Assembly: GCF_003386665.1 (NCBI RefSeq)
Contig: NZ_QTUB01000001.1
Coordinates: forward strand, 992,001 to 1,056,000
Length of the DNA stretch: 64,000 bases
Reading direction: 5' to 3'
Source: Xenorhabdus cabanillasii
GTDB taxonomy: Bacteria > Pseudomonadota > Gammaproteobacteria > Enterobacterales > Enterobacteriaceae
Of this stretch, positions 1 to 10,028 are shown in pieces (the first letter of the stretch is position 1; the number at the start of each line of letters is the position of its first letter). A program made the translations under genes and the position numbers. A model generated the notes under the pieces. It made no database searches. It was not told the origin of the DNA and saw nothing but the letters and a program-made list of their open reading frames with translations.

Positions 1-506
1 CAAAACTTGCCTGTCCGAACCAACCTGTTTATGCAATGGTTGGGGATGGATCTTATATGATGTTACACAGTGAATTACAAACGGCGATTCAGGAAAACAT
101 CAGGATTACCGTGTTGTTGTTTGATAACGCCGGTTTTGGTTGCATTAATAACTTGCAGATGAGTCAGGGTATGGGGAGTTTTGCGACAGAAAATCGCTAT
201 CGTAATCAACAAAGTGGTCAGTTAGATGGCGCACTTGTACAGGTAGATTTTGCTAAGAACGCAGAAAGCTATGGCTGCAAAAGTTACCGGGTACATAACG
301 AACAGCAACTGATTGCTGCTTTGCAGGATGCCAGAACACAACCCCGCGCAACTCTAATCGATATTAAAGTGCTGCCAAAAACTATGACTCACGATTATGA
401 ATCATGGTGGAGAACAGGAACAGCACAGGTTGCAGACAGCCTTGCTGTTACAACGGCGGCTGAAAACATCAGGCAGTATGTGGAGAAATACACTCGTCAA
501 TATTAA
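1..506 (+). CDS. iolD: 3D-(3,5/4)-trihydroxycyclohexane-1,2-dione hydrolase IolD, 3' end
   Basis: This is the C-terminal part of a thiamine-diphosphate enzyme; the frame is open from base 3 and the start lies outside the window. The visible residues carry the GDGSY...DNAGFG pattern of the TPP/Mg-binding motif (GDG followed about 30 residues later by N), then the short C-terminal tail typical of IolD. In inositol catabolism IolD hydrolytically opens the ring of the trihydroxycyclohexanedione to give 5-deoxy-glucuronate, the substrate of IolB encoded at 7837. Being first in a row of same-strand iol genes supports the call. It is separated from iolG by about 400 bases with a hairpin, so it may end one transcription unit. 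Family assignment is firm. Confidence 0.93.
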   Translation, partial: KLACPNQPVYAMVGDGSYMMLHSELQTAIQENIRITVLLFDNAGFGCINNLQMSQGMGSFATENRYRNQQSGQLDGALVQVDFAKNAESYGCKSYRVHNEQQLIAALQDARTQPRATLIDIKVLPKTMTHDYESWWRTGTAQVADSLAVTTAAENIRQYVEKYTRQY

Positions 507-576
507 TCTTCTTGCTATGTAGTCCCTGCAATATGGTTTGATGCTTCCTGCCTGGTGGTGAAACGAACCATTTTAT

Positions 577-608
577 GTTGGATATGGAAATTTTATTTCA
601 TATCCAAC
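577..608 (+). terminator. hairpin after iolD (possible terminator)
   Basis: The arms GTTGGATATG and CATATCCAAC are perfectly complementary over 10 bp around a 12-base A/T-rich loop. No clear T-run follows, so Rho-independent termination is plausible but not proven. Confidence 0.5.
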
Positions 609-628
609 CACGTCACTATCATTGTTTG

Positions 629-650
629 TTGATCACGGTTTATTGATCAC
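629..650. repeat. tandem TTGATCAC repeat in the iolD-iolG gap
   Basis: The 8-mer TTGATCAC occurs twice with a 14-base period, each copy containing the palindrome TGATCA. It sits in the long A/T-rich gap (507-909) before iolG, where a regulator of the iol genes might bind. No iol regulator gene is present in the window. The rest of this gap shows no gene. Confidence 0.3.
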
Positions 651-909
651 ATTGTATTCTTTTAACCATACCTTAGTGGAATGATTGTTTTATATTATTC
701 TATGATTTTAAAGTAAATTTATATTGATTATCCAATGAAATAACCCTTTTTTCGTGATAGATATAACACTAATTGCAGCTTTTTCATCACAAAATGCTAA
801 CCACTTCTAAAAAATAAAATTTTCAAATAAACATAAATTGAAATAAATATTTTGCTTGATATATTTTTATCCACCCAAAAAGCAGGTACAGAGGTATCAA
901 GGAGCATTT

Positions 910-1896
910 ATGTTCAATATTGCATTATTTGGCGCAGGTAGGATTGGGCAGGTTCATGCGGTTAATATTGCCAACCATAAAGAAACTCGCCTTTACTCCG
1001 TGATTGACCCTTATCAGGCAAATGCTGAAATACTGGCACAGAAATATCAGGCTAAAATACAAACGACGGAAGCAGCGATGGCCGATCCCAATGTGCATGG
1101 TGTTCTTATTGCATCAGCAACAGATACACATGCTGATTTGATCGAACTGGCGGCTCAGCACAATAAAATGATTTTCTGCGAAAAACCGGTTCATCTTGAC
1201 CTTGAACGGGTTCGACAGTGTCTTGCTATAGTCAAACAGTTTCAGGTTCCTCTGTTTGTTGGTTTCAACCGTCGTTATGATCCTCAGTTTCGTCGAATGA
1301 AAAATTTATTCCATTCCGGCAAAATTGGTAAAGCAGAGTCTCTGCTTATCACATCCCGCGACCCTTCTCCTCCGCCTGCTGAATATATCCGGGTTTCTGG
1401 TGGTATGTTCAGGGACATGACCATCCATGATTTTGACATGGCTCGTTTTATTCTCGGTGAAGAACCCTGCGCTGTTTATGCACAAGGCAGTAATCTGGTT
1501 GATCCGGCCATTGGCCTGACCGATGATATTGATACGGCGTTTATTGTTATGAAGTTTCCTTCAGGAGCTATGGTAACCATCTCCAACAGCCGTCGTTCAG
1601 GGTATGGCTATGACCAACGTCTTGAACTACATGGTGAAAAAGGTTTACTGACGGCGGGTAACATTAAGGAAAACAGTGTGGAATTTTGGGGAGAAAATGG
1701 ATGCCTGTCTGCCAAACCTGAACACTTTTTCCTGCAACGTTACCATGAGGCGTATATCGCGGAATGGAGCCATTTTGTCGATGTTATAGCAGGCAGGGTC
1801 ACTCCCGAAACCACCGGTTTTGATGGTGCACAAGCATTGTACCTTGCTGATAAGGCTCTTGAATCCTTACTGACTGGTAAGGAAATTAAATTATAA
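910..1896 (+). CDS. iolG: inositol 2-dehydrogenase IolG
   Basis: This Gfo/Idh/MocA-family NAD-dependent dehydrogenase (328 aa) oxidises myo-inositol to 2-keto-myo-inositol (scyllo-inosose), the first step of the pathway. The N-terminal Rossmann motif is GAGRIGQVH. The family EKP motif appears as FCEKPVHLD, and the catalytic histidine lies in the segment MTIHDFDMARF. The start at 910 is preferred over an upstream in-frame ATG at 856 because AAGGAG lies 5 bases before it and the protein then begins directly with the nucleotide-binding fold. It is followed by a transporter and a second dehydrogenase on the same strand. Length fits the family (about 330-345 aa). Confidence 0.92.
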   Translation: MFNIALFGAGRIGQVHAVNIANHKETRLYSVIDPYQANAEILAQKYQAKIQTTEAAMADPNVHGVLIASATDTHADLIELAAQHNKMIFCEKPVHLDLERVRQCLAIVKQFQVPLFVGFNRRYDPQFRRMKNLFHSGKIGKAESLLITSRDPSPPPAEYIRVSGGMFRDMTIHDFDMARFILGEEPCAVYAQGSNLVDPAIGLTDDIDTAFIVMKFPSGAMVTISNSRRSGYGYDQRLELHGEKGLLTAGNIKENSVEFWGENGCLSAKPEHFFLQRYHEAYIAEWSHFVDVIAGRVTPETTGFDGAQALYLADKALESLLTGKEIKL

Positions 1897-1997
1897 GCAA
1901 CAGAATTTTATAAAAATAAGAAAGATTATTTTTTCAGGAAAACCGTTTTCTTGTCGGCCTGTTGATGCCTTTTGGCAGCAAATCAGGGGAGGAATAT

Positions 1998-3686
1998 ATG
2001 TCAGCTTTTCTTTCTTTTATTGGTTTTACCCTGCTGGTTGCTGGGATTGCTTATTATAAAACAAGGAACAAACATTTAATTGATTCCACTGAAGGGTATT
2101 TTCTAGGTGGACGTTCTCTGACCGGGATTTATATCGGCAGTTCCATGTTATTAATGAACCTATCCACAGAACATCTGGTCGGTTTGAATGGATTGGCATT
2201 CAGAACAGGGTTTATTGTTATGGCATGGGAAGTTATAGCAGCGTTAACTATTGTGTTGTTTGCCATTTATTTTTTACCAAAATATTTAAAATTGGGTATC
2301 TCAACAATTCCTGAATATCTGGAGCGGCGATTTGATAAAAATACATTGCTGATTACCTCAATTTTATTTCTGGCAATGTACGTTATTTCGTTACTGCCTA
2401 TTGTTTTATATACCGGTGCTATTGCACTGGAAAGTTTATTTCAGGTTTCTCAGATATTTCAGGTCGATAAAACCACTGCATTATGGATTATGGTCTGGGG
2501 TGTTGGTGGGCTTGGCGCTATTTATGCTATTTTCGGCGGAATTAAAGCAATTGCAGTTGCTGATACTCTTAATGGTATCGGATTAATTGTTGGTGGCGGG
2601 ATTGTTACTATTTTCGCTTTATTATACGTAGGTGATGGCAGTGCATGGAAAGGTCTGACCGACGTTTATCAGGCACATCCTGATAAATTTAACTCCATTG
2701 GCAGCGAAGATTCACTTGTTCCATTCTCAACCTTGTTCACAGGGTTGATCATTTCTAATATGTTTTTCTGGTGTACTAACCAATCTATCGTACAAAAATC
2801 ACTGGGTGCAAAGAATCTGGCAGAAGGGCAAAAAGGGGTGATGTTATGTGCTGTGTTGAAGCTTATTATCCCGTCTATCATTATCTTACCCGGCGTTATC
2901 GCATTTCATATCTTCAATGGGCAAATAGATAACCCGGATAATGCCTATCCTGCATTAGTGCAATTAGTTTTGCCTAAAATACTGGTTGGCTTTTTTGCCG
3001 CGGTTGTCGTCGGGGCTGTATTCTCAACATTCAGTGGGGGGCTGAACTCTTCTGTTACTCTGTTTACTGTCAATATTTACAAACAACGAATTAATCCAAA
3101 TGCCAGCGAAGCACGGACGGTCGCAGTGGGTAAATATCTGGGCATTGGTCTGGCATTGCTAACCATGATTATTGCGCCACTTGTTGCTAATGCGCCGGAT
3201 GGTTTGTTTTACCTTATCCAGCAATTACAGGGTATTTTCAATGCTCCGATTCTCAGTGTAGTGCTTGTCGGGTTAATGACAAAACGTGTTCCCCCGATTG
3301 CCGCAAAACTGGGGCTGTTGTTTGGTATGTCGGCTTATATCATCTGTAACTTTATCCTGCACATCAATATCCATTTCTTTCATCTGGTCGGTATCCTGTT
3401 TGCACTGAATGTTATTTTCATGCTGACGATTGGTTATTTCTTCCCTGCTGAGATTTATCAGGAAGTGTATACAAAACAAGTGGATATTACACCGTGGTCA
3501 ATGGTGAAACCAATGGGATGGCTGATTACTCTGGCGGCAATATCAATGTATGTTTTTCTGGCACAGAACGTGCCGCTGTATGTAATGACACTCTACTATG
3601 TGTTTGCTGCCGGGATCTTGGGTTACGTCTTTTATCAAATCAGTAAGGCACTGTTTAAACGCCCTATTCACAGGAAAAGTGCATAG
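1998..3686 (+). CDS. sodium/solute symporter (SSS family), probable inositol uptake
   Basis: This is a very hydrophobic 562-residue protein of the SSS (SglT/PutP) family in the inner membrane, with about 13-14 predicted membrane segments. Family-like features include the segment YFLGGRSLTG near the N-terminus, GISTIPEYLERRF after the third helix, and FSTFSGGLNSSVTLF in the middle. The start at 1998 has an AGGGGAGG ribosome-binding site; a longer version from 1962 would add a charged 12-residue tail. Its place inside the iol cluster suggests it imports myo-inositol with sodium, but the substrate is inferred from context only. Confidence 0.85.
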   Translation: MSAFLSFIGFTLLVAGIAYYKTRNKHLIDSTEGYFLGGRSLTGIYIGSSMLLMNLSTEHLVGLNGLAFRTGFIVMAWEVIAALTIVLFAIYFLPKYLKLGISTIPEYLERRFDKNTLLITSILFLAMYVISLLPIVLYTGAIALESLFQVSQIFQVDKTTALWIMVWGVGGLGAIYAIFGGIKAIAVADTLNGIGLIVGGGIVTIFALLYVGDGSAWKGLTDVYQAHPDKFNSIGSEDSLVPFSTLFTGLIISNMFFWCTNQSIVQKSLGAKNLAEGQKGVMLCAVLKLIIPSIIILPGVIAFHIFNGQIDNPDNAYPALVQLVLPKILVGFFAAVVVGAVFSTFSGGLNSSVTLFTVNIYKQRINPNASEARTVAVGKYLGIGLALLTMIIAPLVANAPDGLFYLIQQLQGIFNAPILSVVLVGLMTKRVPPIAAKLGLLFGMSAYIICNFILHINIHFFHLVGILFALNVIFMLTIGYFFPAEIYQEVYTKQVDITPWSMVKPMGWLITLAAISMYVFLAQNVPLYVMTLYYVFAAGILGYVFYQISKALFKRPIHRKSA

Positions 3687-3751
3687 AAAAAACCAGACCC
3701 AGACAAAAAAGACATAAAAAATCTGAATGATGTAACCGGAGAATAAATAAC

Positions 3752-4885
3752 ATGAAAGAGATTCGGATTGGGTTGATTGGCGCGGGTTATATCGGACGCT
3801 CCCATGCCATCGCTTATGCACAAGCTCCCACAGTATTTCCACTAAAAGGGAAACTGATACGTGAAATGATTGCAGGAATAACCCCGGAACTTGCCCAGGT
3901 CCACGCAAAAGAACTTGGTTTTCTGCGTTCAACCGGAGACTGGCGGGAACTGGTTGCTGATCCAAACATTGATGTTGTTGATATATGTACGCCTAATTTC
4001 TTGCATAAAGAAATGGCATTAGAAGCTATCAAACATGGCAAACATATCTATTGTGAAAAACCACTGGCCCTGAACTCCCAGGATGCCAAAGAAATGATGG
4101 TAGCAGCGACAAATGCGGGAGTGAAGACGTTGGTAGGTTTTAACTATATGAAAAACCCTACAGCGAAGTTAGCAAAAGAAATTATCTCGAAGGGTGAAAT
4201 CGGTGAGGTCGTGCACTTTTACGGCACACATAATGAGGATTATATGGCAGATCCGCTGAGTCCGATTCATTGGCACTGCTTTAAGGATAGAGCAGGTTTG
4301 GGAGCACTTGGTGATCTCGCCGCTCATATTATCAATATGGCGCAGTATCTGGTAGCAGACATTATGACTGTTTGCGGAGATCTGGAAACAGTAGTGAAAG
4401 CACGCCCTGAAAAATCCGGTTCTCCAGTGTTAGTTCCCGTTGAAAATGAAGATCAGGCACATGCGATAGTACGTTTCGATACAGGAGCAATGGGTGTGAT
4501 TGAAACTTCCCGTATTGCCTGTGGCCGCAAAATGGGGCTGAGTTATATCGTGACAGGTACGAAAGGAACTCTGAGCTTTACTCAGGAACGAATGGCTGAA
4601 TTGAAACTATATCGACATGATGAACCGGCAAATCGTCAGGGGTTCAAAACCATTCTGCTTGGGCCTGAACATCCGGATTACGCTCCTTTCTGTAATGGTG
4701 CCGGGCATGGCATTGGTTTCAATGACCAGAAGACGGTGGAAGTCAGGGATTTGATTGATGGTATCGCTCAGGATCAGGCTATTTGGCCTGATTTTACTGA
4801 AGGCTGGAAAGTCTCCCGTATTTTAGACGCGATTGTACGTTCTCATGATCAAAAACGTTGGGTTAACGTTTCTGAAATTAATTAA
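3752..4885 (+). CDS. second Gfo/Idh/MocA-family dehydrogenase (inositol pathway)
   Basis: This 377-residue oxidoreductase is related to IolG but clearly a different subfamily. It has the nucleotide-binding GAGYIGRSHA at the N-terminus, the EKPLAL motif, and the catalytic-histidine segment LGDLAAHIINMA. CGG-AGA precedes the start. In inositol-using enterobacteria a second dehydrogenase of this type commonly sits in the iol cluster and may act on scyllo-inositol or another inositol isomer, or on a derived sugar. The exact substrate cannot be read from the sequence. It lies 65 bases behind the symporter and 56 before iolC, consistent with one operon. Confidence 0.82.
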   Translation: MKEIRIGLIGAGYIGRSHAIAYAQAPTVFPLKGKLIREMIAGITPELAQVHAKELGFLRSTGDWRELVADPNIDVVDICTPNFLHKEMALEAIKHGKHIYCEKPLALNSQDAKEMMVAATNAGVKTLVGFNYMKNPTAKLAKEIISKGEIGEVVHFYGTHNEDYMADPLSPIHWHCFKDRAGLGALGDLAAHIINMAQYLVADIMTVCGDLETVVKARPEKSGSPVLVPVENEDQAHAIVRFDTGAMGVIETSRIACGRKMGLSYIVTGTKGTLSFTQERMAELKLYRHDEPANRQGFKTILLGPEHPDYAPFCNGAGHGIGFNDQKTVEVRDLIDGIAQDQAIWPDFTEGWKVSRILDAIVRSHDQKRWVNVSEIN

Positions 4886-4941
4886 ATCTCGCGGTTAGCA
4901 AAATTGGTTTTCAAAACGCGCACTTGTTAAGAGGCAGAGTG

Positions 4942-6882
4942 ATGGAGCAACATAAAAAGTTTGATGTTATCTGCATGGGGCGTATTGCAGTTGATTTATA
5001 TGGTCAGCAAATAGGCGCCCGTCTGGAAGACATGAGCAGTTTCTCTAAATACCTTGGTGGTTCTTCCGGGAATGTAGCTTACGGCACTGCGCTTCAGGGA
5101 TTAAAATCATCCATGTTGGCCAGAGTTGGTGATGAACATATGGGGCGTTTCTTACGTGAAGAACTGGAGAGAGTGGGATGTGATACCAGCCATTTAATCA
5201 CAGATAAAGAGAGGCTCACGGCTTTAGTGTTACTCGGTATTAAAGATAATGAAACTTTCCCGCTGATTTTCTATCGTGATAACTGTGCTGACATGGCTAT
5301 TACCCGCGATGATTTCAGCGAAGACTATATTGCATCCGCCCGTTGTCTGGCAATTACGGGAACCCATCTTTCCCATTCGCAAACCCAGGATGCGGTGTTG
5401 ACAGCATTACAATATGCCCGTTGCAATGGGGTAAAAACGGTACTTGATATCGATTACCGCCCCGTGTTATGGGGGCTGACGTCACTTGGTGACGGAGAAA
5501 CCCGTTATATCGCTTCAGAGCAGGTCACAGCACAATTACAGAAAGTGCTTGCTCAATTTGATCTGATTGTAGGAACTGAAGAGGAATTTCATATTGCGGG
5601 CGGCTCCAAAAATACTGTTGACGCTTTACGTTGTGTCAGGGAGTTAAGTAAAGCAACACTAGTCTGCAAACGTGGATCATTAGGCTGTTCCGTGTTCACC
5701 GAAAATATTCCTGATATCCTTGATGAAGGTATTACAGTACAGGGAGTTAAAGTAGACATACTGAACGTCTTGGGGGCTGGTGATGCCTTTATGTCTGGCT
5801 TGCTACGGGGATACCTTAATAACGAAAGTTGGGAGCAGAGCTGTACTTATGCGAATGCCTGTGGTGCATTAGTGGTTTCCCGCCATGGTTGCGCGCCAGC
5901 GATGCCAGATAAAACTGAGTTGGATAATTACCTTGTACGATCTACGGAAGTTCATCGCCCTGATTTAGACATTCATCTAAACCATCTCCATCGTATTAGT
6001 GGTCGTCATAAACAGTGGCAAGAGTTGTGTGTCATGGCATTTGATCACCGTATCCAGTTTGTTGAAATGGCACGTAAGGTTAATGCCGATCCTGATCGCA
6101 TTCCACAACTGAAAAAATTGTTATTCCGCGCCAGTCAGGAAGTGAGGGCAGAAGCCTGTCAGGAAGGTCATGCCGGAATATTGTGTGACAGCACTTTCGG
6201 GCAGGATGTTCTTAATGCAGCGACTGGAAAAGGGCTATGGATTGGGCGTCCGATTGAATTACCGGGGTCCCGTCCACTGCGCTTAGAGCATGGTGATATT
6301 GGTTCCCAGCTTGTCAGTTGGCCGAGGGAACATATCGTGAAATGCCTGGTATTTTTCCATCCTGAAGATGCTCATTCTTTACGTTTGGAGCAGGAAAGAA
6401 CAGTTCAGGAAATTTATGCAGCCTGTTGCCAGTCTGGTCATGAATTATTATTGGAAGTGATCTTACCATTGGATATGACGCATTCTGATGAGTTTTACTT
6501 GCGCGTACTCCAACGTTTTTACAATCTCGGCATTAAGCCGGATTGGTGGAAATTACCCCCTATGCAGCCTACGACCTGGGATCAAATTGAAGAATTAATT
6601 ACTCAGCGAGACCCTCATTGTCATGGAGTTGTGCTCCTTGGCCTGGATGCTTCCGAAGAGCTATTAAAAGCAGGTTTTAACGCTGCGGCGGGTAAATTTA
6701 TTGTCAAAGGCTTTGCTGTTGGGCGCACGCTGTTTGCTAAACCATCCCTGAAATGGCTGGCTGGTGAAATTGATGATCAAACACTCATTCTGCAAGTAAA
6801 AACGAATTACAACAACCTGATTAGCTACTGGCGCCAACGTGGTAGTGAACAAAAAAACTGGAACATAACTGACTCTCACTAA
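4942..6882 (+). CDS. iolC: 5-dehydro-2-deoxygluconokinase fused to DUF2090 (IolC-IolJ-like)
   Basis: This is a two-domain protein of 646 aa. Residues 1 to about 320 form a PfkB/ribokinase-type kinase: the sugar-binding region LGGSSGNVAYG comes early and the catalytic GAGDAFMSGLL near residue 280. Residues from about 345 onward form a DUF2090 domain (starting near CVMAFDHRIQF), thought to be an aldolase-like TIM barrel. The kinase phosphorylates 5-dehydro-2-deoxygluconate; the fused barrel may cleave the phosphate product to malonate semialdehyde and dihydroxyacetone phosphate (the IolJ step). ATG 4942 with GAGGCAGAG upstream is preferred over an in-frame TTG at 4924. The fusion is known in Proteobacteria. 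Confidence 0.92.
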   Translation: MEQHKKFDVICMGRIAVDLYGQQIGARLEDMSSFSKYLGGSSGNVAYGTALQGLKSSMLARVGDEHMGRFLREELERVGCDTSHLITDKERLTALVLLGIKDNETFPLIFYRDNCADMAITRDDFSEDYIASARCLAITGTHLSHSQTQDAVLTALQYARCNGVKTVLDIDYRPVLWGLTSLGDGETRYIASEQVTAQLQKVLAQFDLIVGTEEEFHIAGGSKNTVDALRCVRELSKATLVCKRGSLGCSVFTENIPDILDEGITVQGVKVDILNVLGAGDAFMSGLLRGYLNNESWEQSCTYANACGALVVSRHGCAPAMPDKTELDNYLVRSTEVHRPDLDIHLNHLHRISGRHKQWQELCVMAFDHRIQFVEMARKVNADPDRIPQLKKLLFRASQEVRAEACQEGHAGILCDSTFGQDVLNAATGKGLWIGRPIELPGSRPLRLEHGDIGSQLVSWPREHIVKCLVFFHPEDAHSLRLEQERTVQEIYAACCQSGHELLLEVILPLDMTHSDEFYLRVLQRFYNLGIKPDWWKLPPMQPTTWDQIEELITQRDPHCHGVVLLGLDASEELLKAGFNAAAGKFIVKGFAVGRTLFAKPSLKWLAGEIDDQTLILQVKTNYNNLISYWRQRGSEQKNWNITDSH

Positions 6883-6910
6883 TTTACTCTCACCTTACAG
6901 GAGAACCATC

Positions 6911-7801
6911 ATGACTGTTCAACTTGGCATTAATCCTCTGACATGGACTAATGATGATCTACCTTCTCTGGGCGCAGAAACCCCGTTGGAAACTTGTTTG
7001 GCAGAAGGGCGTCAGGCAGGATTTGCGGGTTTTGAACTTGGTAATAAATTTCCCCGTCATTCACATATATTAGGGCCGATTCTGGTTTCCCATGATTTGC
7101 AATTGGTGTCTGGCTGGTATTCAGGGAATTTATTGACGCGCAGTGTTGCAGAAGAAATTATGTTCGTTCAGCCACATTTAACCTTGTTACGTGAACTGGG
7201 TGCAAAGGTGATGGTCTTTGCAGAAGTGACCAATTGTATACATGGTGAACAGGATAAGCCGGTGCATTTAAGGCCTATCTTCCCGGCAGAACGCTGGCAA
7301 GAGTATGGAGAAAAGTTGACAGAATTTGCTCATTATACTCAATCTCAAGGTGTTCAGATTGCCTATCACCATCATATGGGCACAGTGATTGAAAGTGCAG
7401 AAGACATTGATAATTTGATGAAAAACACAGGTGAAGAAGTGGGACTATTACTGGATACCGGGCATTTAACTTTTGCCGGAGATGACCCGTTAGCCGTAGC
7501 AAAACGTTGGAGTAAACGAATCAATCACGTACATTGCAAAGATATACGCCTTGATGTGCTGAAAGATGTCAAAAATCGTAAAATGAGTTTCCTCAACGCA
7601 GTATTAAGTGGCGTCTTTACTGTACCTGGTGATGGTTGTGTGAATTACCCGGACATTTTTAACGTATTAAAAGCTAATGACTATCATGGTTGGCTGGTTG
7701 TTGAAGCAGAACAGGATCCTGCTGTTGCTCATCCACTGACTTACGCCACACTGGGGTATAACAATTTGTCACGCTTCGCCAGAGAAGCCGGGTTGATTTA
7801 A
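6911..7801 (+). CDS. iolE: myo-inosose-2 dehydratase IolE
   Basis: This 296-residue xylose-isomerase-like TIM-barrel enzyme dehydrates 2-keto-myo-inositol to the trihydroxycyclohexanedione used by IolD. Recognisable parts are GINPLTWTNDDLP at the N-terminus, the metal-ligand segments LLLDTGHLTFAG and INHVHCKDIRL, and WLVVEAEQDP near the C-terminus. Start and spacing are supported by CAGGAGAA nine bases upstream. It lies 28 bases downstream of iolC and 35 upstream of iolB, so the three are probably cotranscribed. Length matches the family (about 297 aa). Confidence 0.94.
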   Translation: MTVQLGINPLTWTNDDLPSLGAETPLETCLAEGRQAGFAGFELGNKFPRHSHILGPILVSHDLQLVSGWYSGNLLTRSVAEEIMFVQPHLTLLRELGAKVMVFAEVTNCIHGEQDKPVHLRPIFPAERWQEYGEKLTEFAHYTQSQGVQIAYHHHMGTVIESAEDIDNLMKNTGEEVGLLLDTGHLTFAGDDPLAVAKRWSKRINHVHCKDIRLDVLKDVKNRKMSFLNAVLSGVFTVPGDGCVNYPDIFNVLKANDYHGWLVVEAEQDPAVAHPLTYATLGYNNLSRFAREAGLI

Positions 7802-7836
7802 GACACTGACATTAAAAATGACCTTGAGGTAATCAC

Positions 7837-8667
7837 ATGTCTCATTTGCTATCAAAGTATCATAAGCCTGATCAGCACAAGCGGACGCAACATATCACGC
7901 CGGAAATAGCGAACTGGGGATATGTTCATTTTGATGTTTATGAACTGAATGCGGGAGAGTCAATAACATTAGCGGCTTCGAAAAATGAAACGTGCTTAGT
8001 ATTGGTTGCAGGAAAAGCGACTGTGGTTACTGCCCAACAAAGATTCGAGCAGATTGGTGATCGTATGAGTCCATTTGAGCGTAAAAAACCTTATGCTGTT
8101 TATGTTGCGCCGCATGAAACAATGGAAATTATCGCTCAGACTCATCTTGAACTGGCTGTTTGTCAGGCAAAAAGTAAAGGGAATTATTCAACCCGATTGA
8201 TTACACCACAGGATATCGGTGCTGAACAACGTGGTAACGGTAACAACCGTCGTTATGTTCATAACATCCTGCCGGATAATCAGCCTGCTGATAGTTTATT
8301 GGTGGTTGAGGTTTATACTGATGAAGGCTGTACCAGCTCTTACCCTAGCCATAAACATGATACTGATAATGAACCACAGGAAACCTATTTAGAAGAAACT
8401 TATTATCATCGATTAAATCCACCACAAGGTTTTTGTTTACAGCGTGTCTATACTGATGATCGCTCACTGGATGAAACGATGGCAGTATACAATAAAGATG
8501 TTGTTATGGTGCCGGAAGGGTATCACCCGGTAGCGACTATTGCCGGGTATGACAGCTACTACCTGAATGTGATGGCAGGGCCAACTCGTAAATGGCTATT
8601 TACTTGGGAAACAGACCATCAGTGGGTTAATGATGAAGTTTATGCCGAAAAGCATGCCAGACGTTAG
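7837..8667 (+). CDS. iolB: 5-deoxy-glucuronate isomerase IolB
   Basis: This bicupin protein of the KduI/IolB family (276 aa) converts 5-deoxy-glucuronate to 5-dehydro-2-deoxygluconate, the substrate of the IolC kinase domain. The metal-binding cupin histidines are visible in SSYPSHKHDT and YYHRLNPPQGF, and the late segment VVMVPEGYHPVA is typical of IolB. TTGAGGTAAT precedes the start. It is the last gene of the iol row and is followed 17 bases later by a perfect hairpin. Confidence 0.93.
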   Translation: MSHLLSKYHKPDQHKRTQHITPEIANWGYVHFDVYELNAGESITLAASKNETCLVLVAGKATVVTAQQRFEQIGDRMSPFERKKPYAVYVAPHETMEIIAQTHLELAVCQAKSKGNYSTRLITPQDIGAEQRGNGNNRRYVHNILPDNQPADSLLVVEVYTDEGCTSSYPSHKHDTDNEPQETYLEETYYHRLNPPQGFCLQRVYTDDRSLDETMAVYNKDVVMVPEGYHPVATIAGYDSYYLNVMAGPTRKWLFTWETDHQWVNDEVYAEKHARR

Positions 8668-8683
8668 GGGCTGGGATTCAATT

Positions 8684-8707
8684 ATTGCTCCCCGTTTGGG
8701 GAGCAAT
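8684..8707. terminator. bidirectional hairpin between iolB and the convergent permease gene
   Basis: A perfect 10-bp inverted repeat (ATTGCTCCCC / GGGGAGCAAT) has a GTTT loop. It lies between two convergent genes, so it may end transcription from both sides; T-runs are weak on both strands. Confidence 0.6.
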
Positions 8708-8723
8708 ACATCAAGAATTATCA

Positions 8724-10013
8724 TTATGGGAGGCGTTTGAAGGTACATTTAATTAACCAATAAACTATACTTGCCATCAATAATGAATTAATTGCTGGCA
8801 CTCCCCATTCAATAGTTAAGCCAATAACACTACCGACAATACTGGCGATTATTGCTGCCCAGCCGATAGTCGGAGTTTCATTTGGAAGATTACCTCTCTG
8901 CTTGCTTTCATCTAATACTTTGCGATAAGAGCGCAAAATATAATAATCAACTAACATTACTCCCAATATTGGTGGGAAAACAACACCAAGTACAGTAAGA
9001 AAATCTACAAATCGGTCTAAGATGCCGAGAATGGAAAACAAAGTTCCCAATATTCCAATTATGATTGTTGTTGGAGGATAGCGTAATTTTTTACCGGTGA
9101 TACCTTCGACTGCGTTAATAATTCCCAATGATGAAGAGTATAAATTCAGATCATTAACTCTTAATGTTGAACATACGACAACGAATAAACCTGCACCACC
9201 TGCGGCTTGTGACATAATGGTAACGACATCAGCAGTATTTAATGCTTTCGTGATTAAAATTGCCAGACCATTAATGACAAATTCACCAGCAATAATTGTC
9301 AGCAAAGTGATCCCAAAAACATGTTTTCCTGATTTAGTATAGCGTGTCAGATCCGGAGTCATCAGACTGGCAACGATCGCACCCCCAACAACTATCGTAA
9401 TACCTGCACTGATAGACAGAGTTTCATCTGAATGAGGCAGCTTTAAAAGCTTATACCAACGTTGACCTGAATCGCCTGATAATACGATGGTGGAGATATA
9501 AGCAACCAGAAGAATAAACATAGGTACAGCAATTCTGGCAGTAAACCGTAATGCCCTAAAACCAAAAGCGACTAATGTCGTCAATAACGTGCCGGATATT
9601 GCCGCAGATAAACCAAATCCAAGTTTATTCCCGGAAGCAAAGTTAAGAGATTTAGCAAAAATAGCATTTTGGATGCCAAACCAGCCTAATAGGCTGACAG
9701 CAATAACGAGGCCAATTAATACCGAACCTATTCGACCAAAACCACACCATCGTGCCAGTAAACTACCGGATAGCCCTTCTCGCATACCTGCAAAGCCAAG
9801 CCCAAAAGTAACAATACCAAAGATCAGGCTGCCAATAAGAATAACAACAAATGCATCTGTCAGTGTCATGGAGCTGCCGAGGACAGCTCCAAGCATAAAC
9901 TGATCTAATGCTGTTAACATGCCCATATGGACGACAGCCACGCTCAGCAGAGACAGACGCTGTTGTTGTGGCATTCGACTTAATGGACAGTGTTCAATTT
10001 TGAGCACTATCAC
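8724..10013 (-). CDS. NCS1-type purine/cytosine permease
   Basis: This 429-residue membrane protein with about 12 hydrophobic segments resembles CodB and other nucleobase:cation symporter-1 proteins. It has the family glycine-rich start (ALDQFMLGAVLGSSMTLTDA), ATLxPDLTRYTKSG-like and GVMLVDYYILR segments. GTG is the start, with AAGGAA eight bases upstream. It lies 15 bases downstream of a LuxR-type regulator on the same strand, suggesting one transcript and possibly regulation by it. The substrate (cytosine, purines, hydantoin or thiamine precursors) cannot be determined here. Confidence 0.8.
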   Translation of the reverse strand: MIVLKIEHCPLSRMPQQQRLSLLSVAVVHMGMLTALDQFMLGAVLGSSMTLTDAFVVILIGSLIFGIVTFGLGFAGMREGLSGSLLARWCGFGRIGSVLIGLVIAVSLLGWFGIQNAIFAKSLNFASGNKLGFGLSAAISGTLLTTLVAFGFRALRFTARIAVPMFILLVAYISTIVLSGDSGQRWYKLLKLPHSDETLSISAGITIVVGGAIVASLMTPDLTRYTKSGKHVFGITLLTIIAGEFVINGLAILITKALNTADVVTIMSQAAGGAGLFVVVCSTLRVNDLNLYSSSLGIINAVEGITGKKLRYPPTTIIIGILGTLFSILGILDRFVDFLTVLGVVFPPILGVMLVDYYILRSYRKVLDESKQRGNLPNETPTIGWAAIIASIVGSVIGLTIEWGVPAINSLLMASIVYWLIKCTFKRLP

Positions 10014-10028
10014 CGTTCCTTGATTTTT

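Noticed and set aside
3543..3965. 140-codon minus-strand frame spanning the symporter and dehydrogenase genes
   Set aside because: Overlaps two strong plus-strand genes and has no ribosome-binding site.
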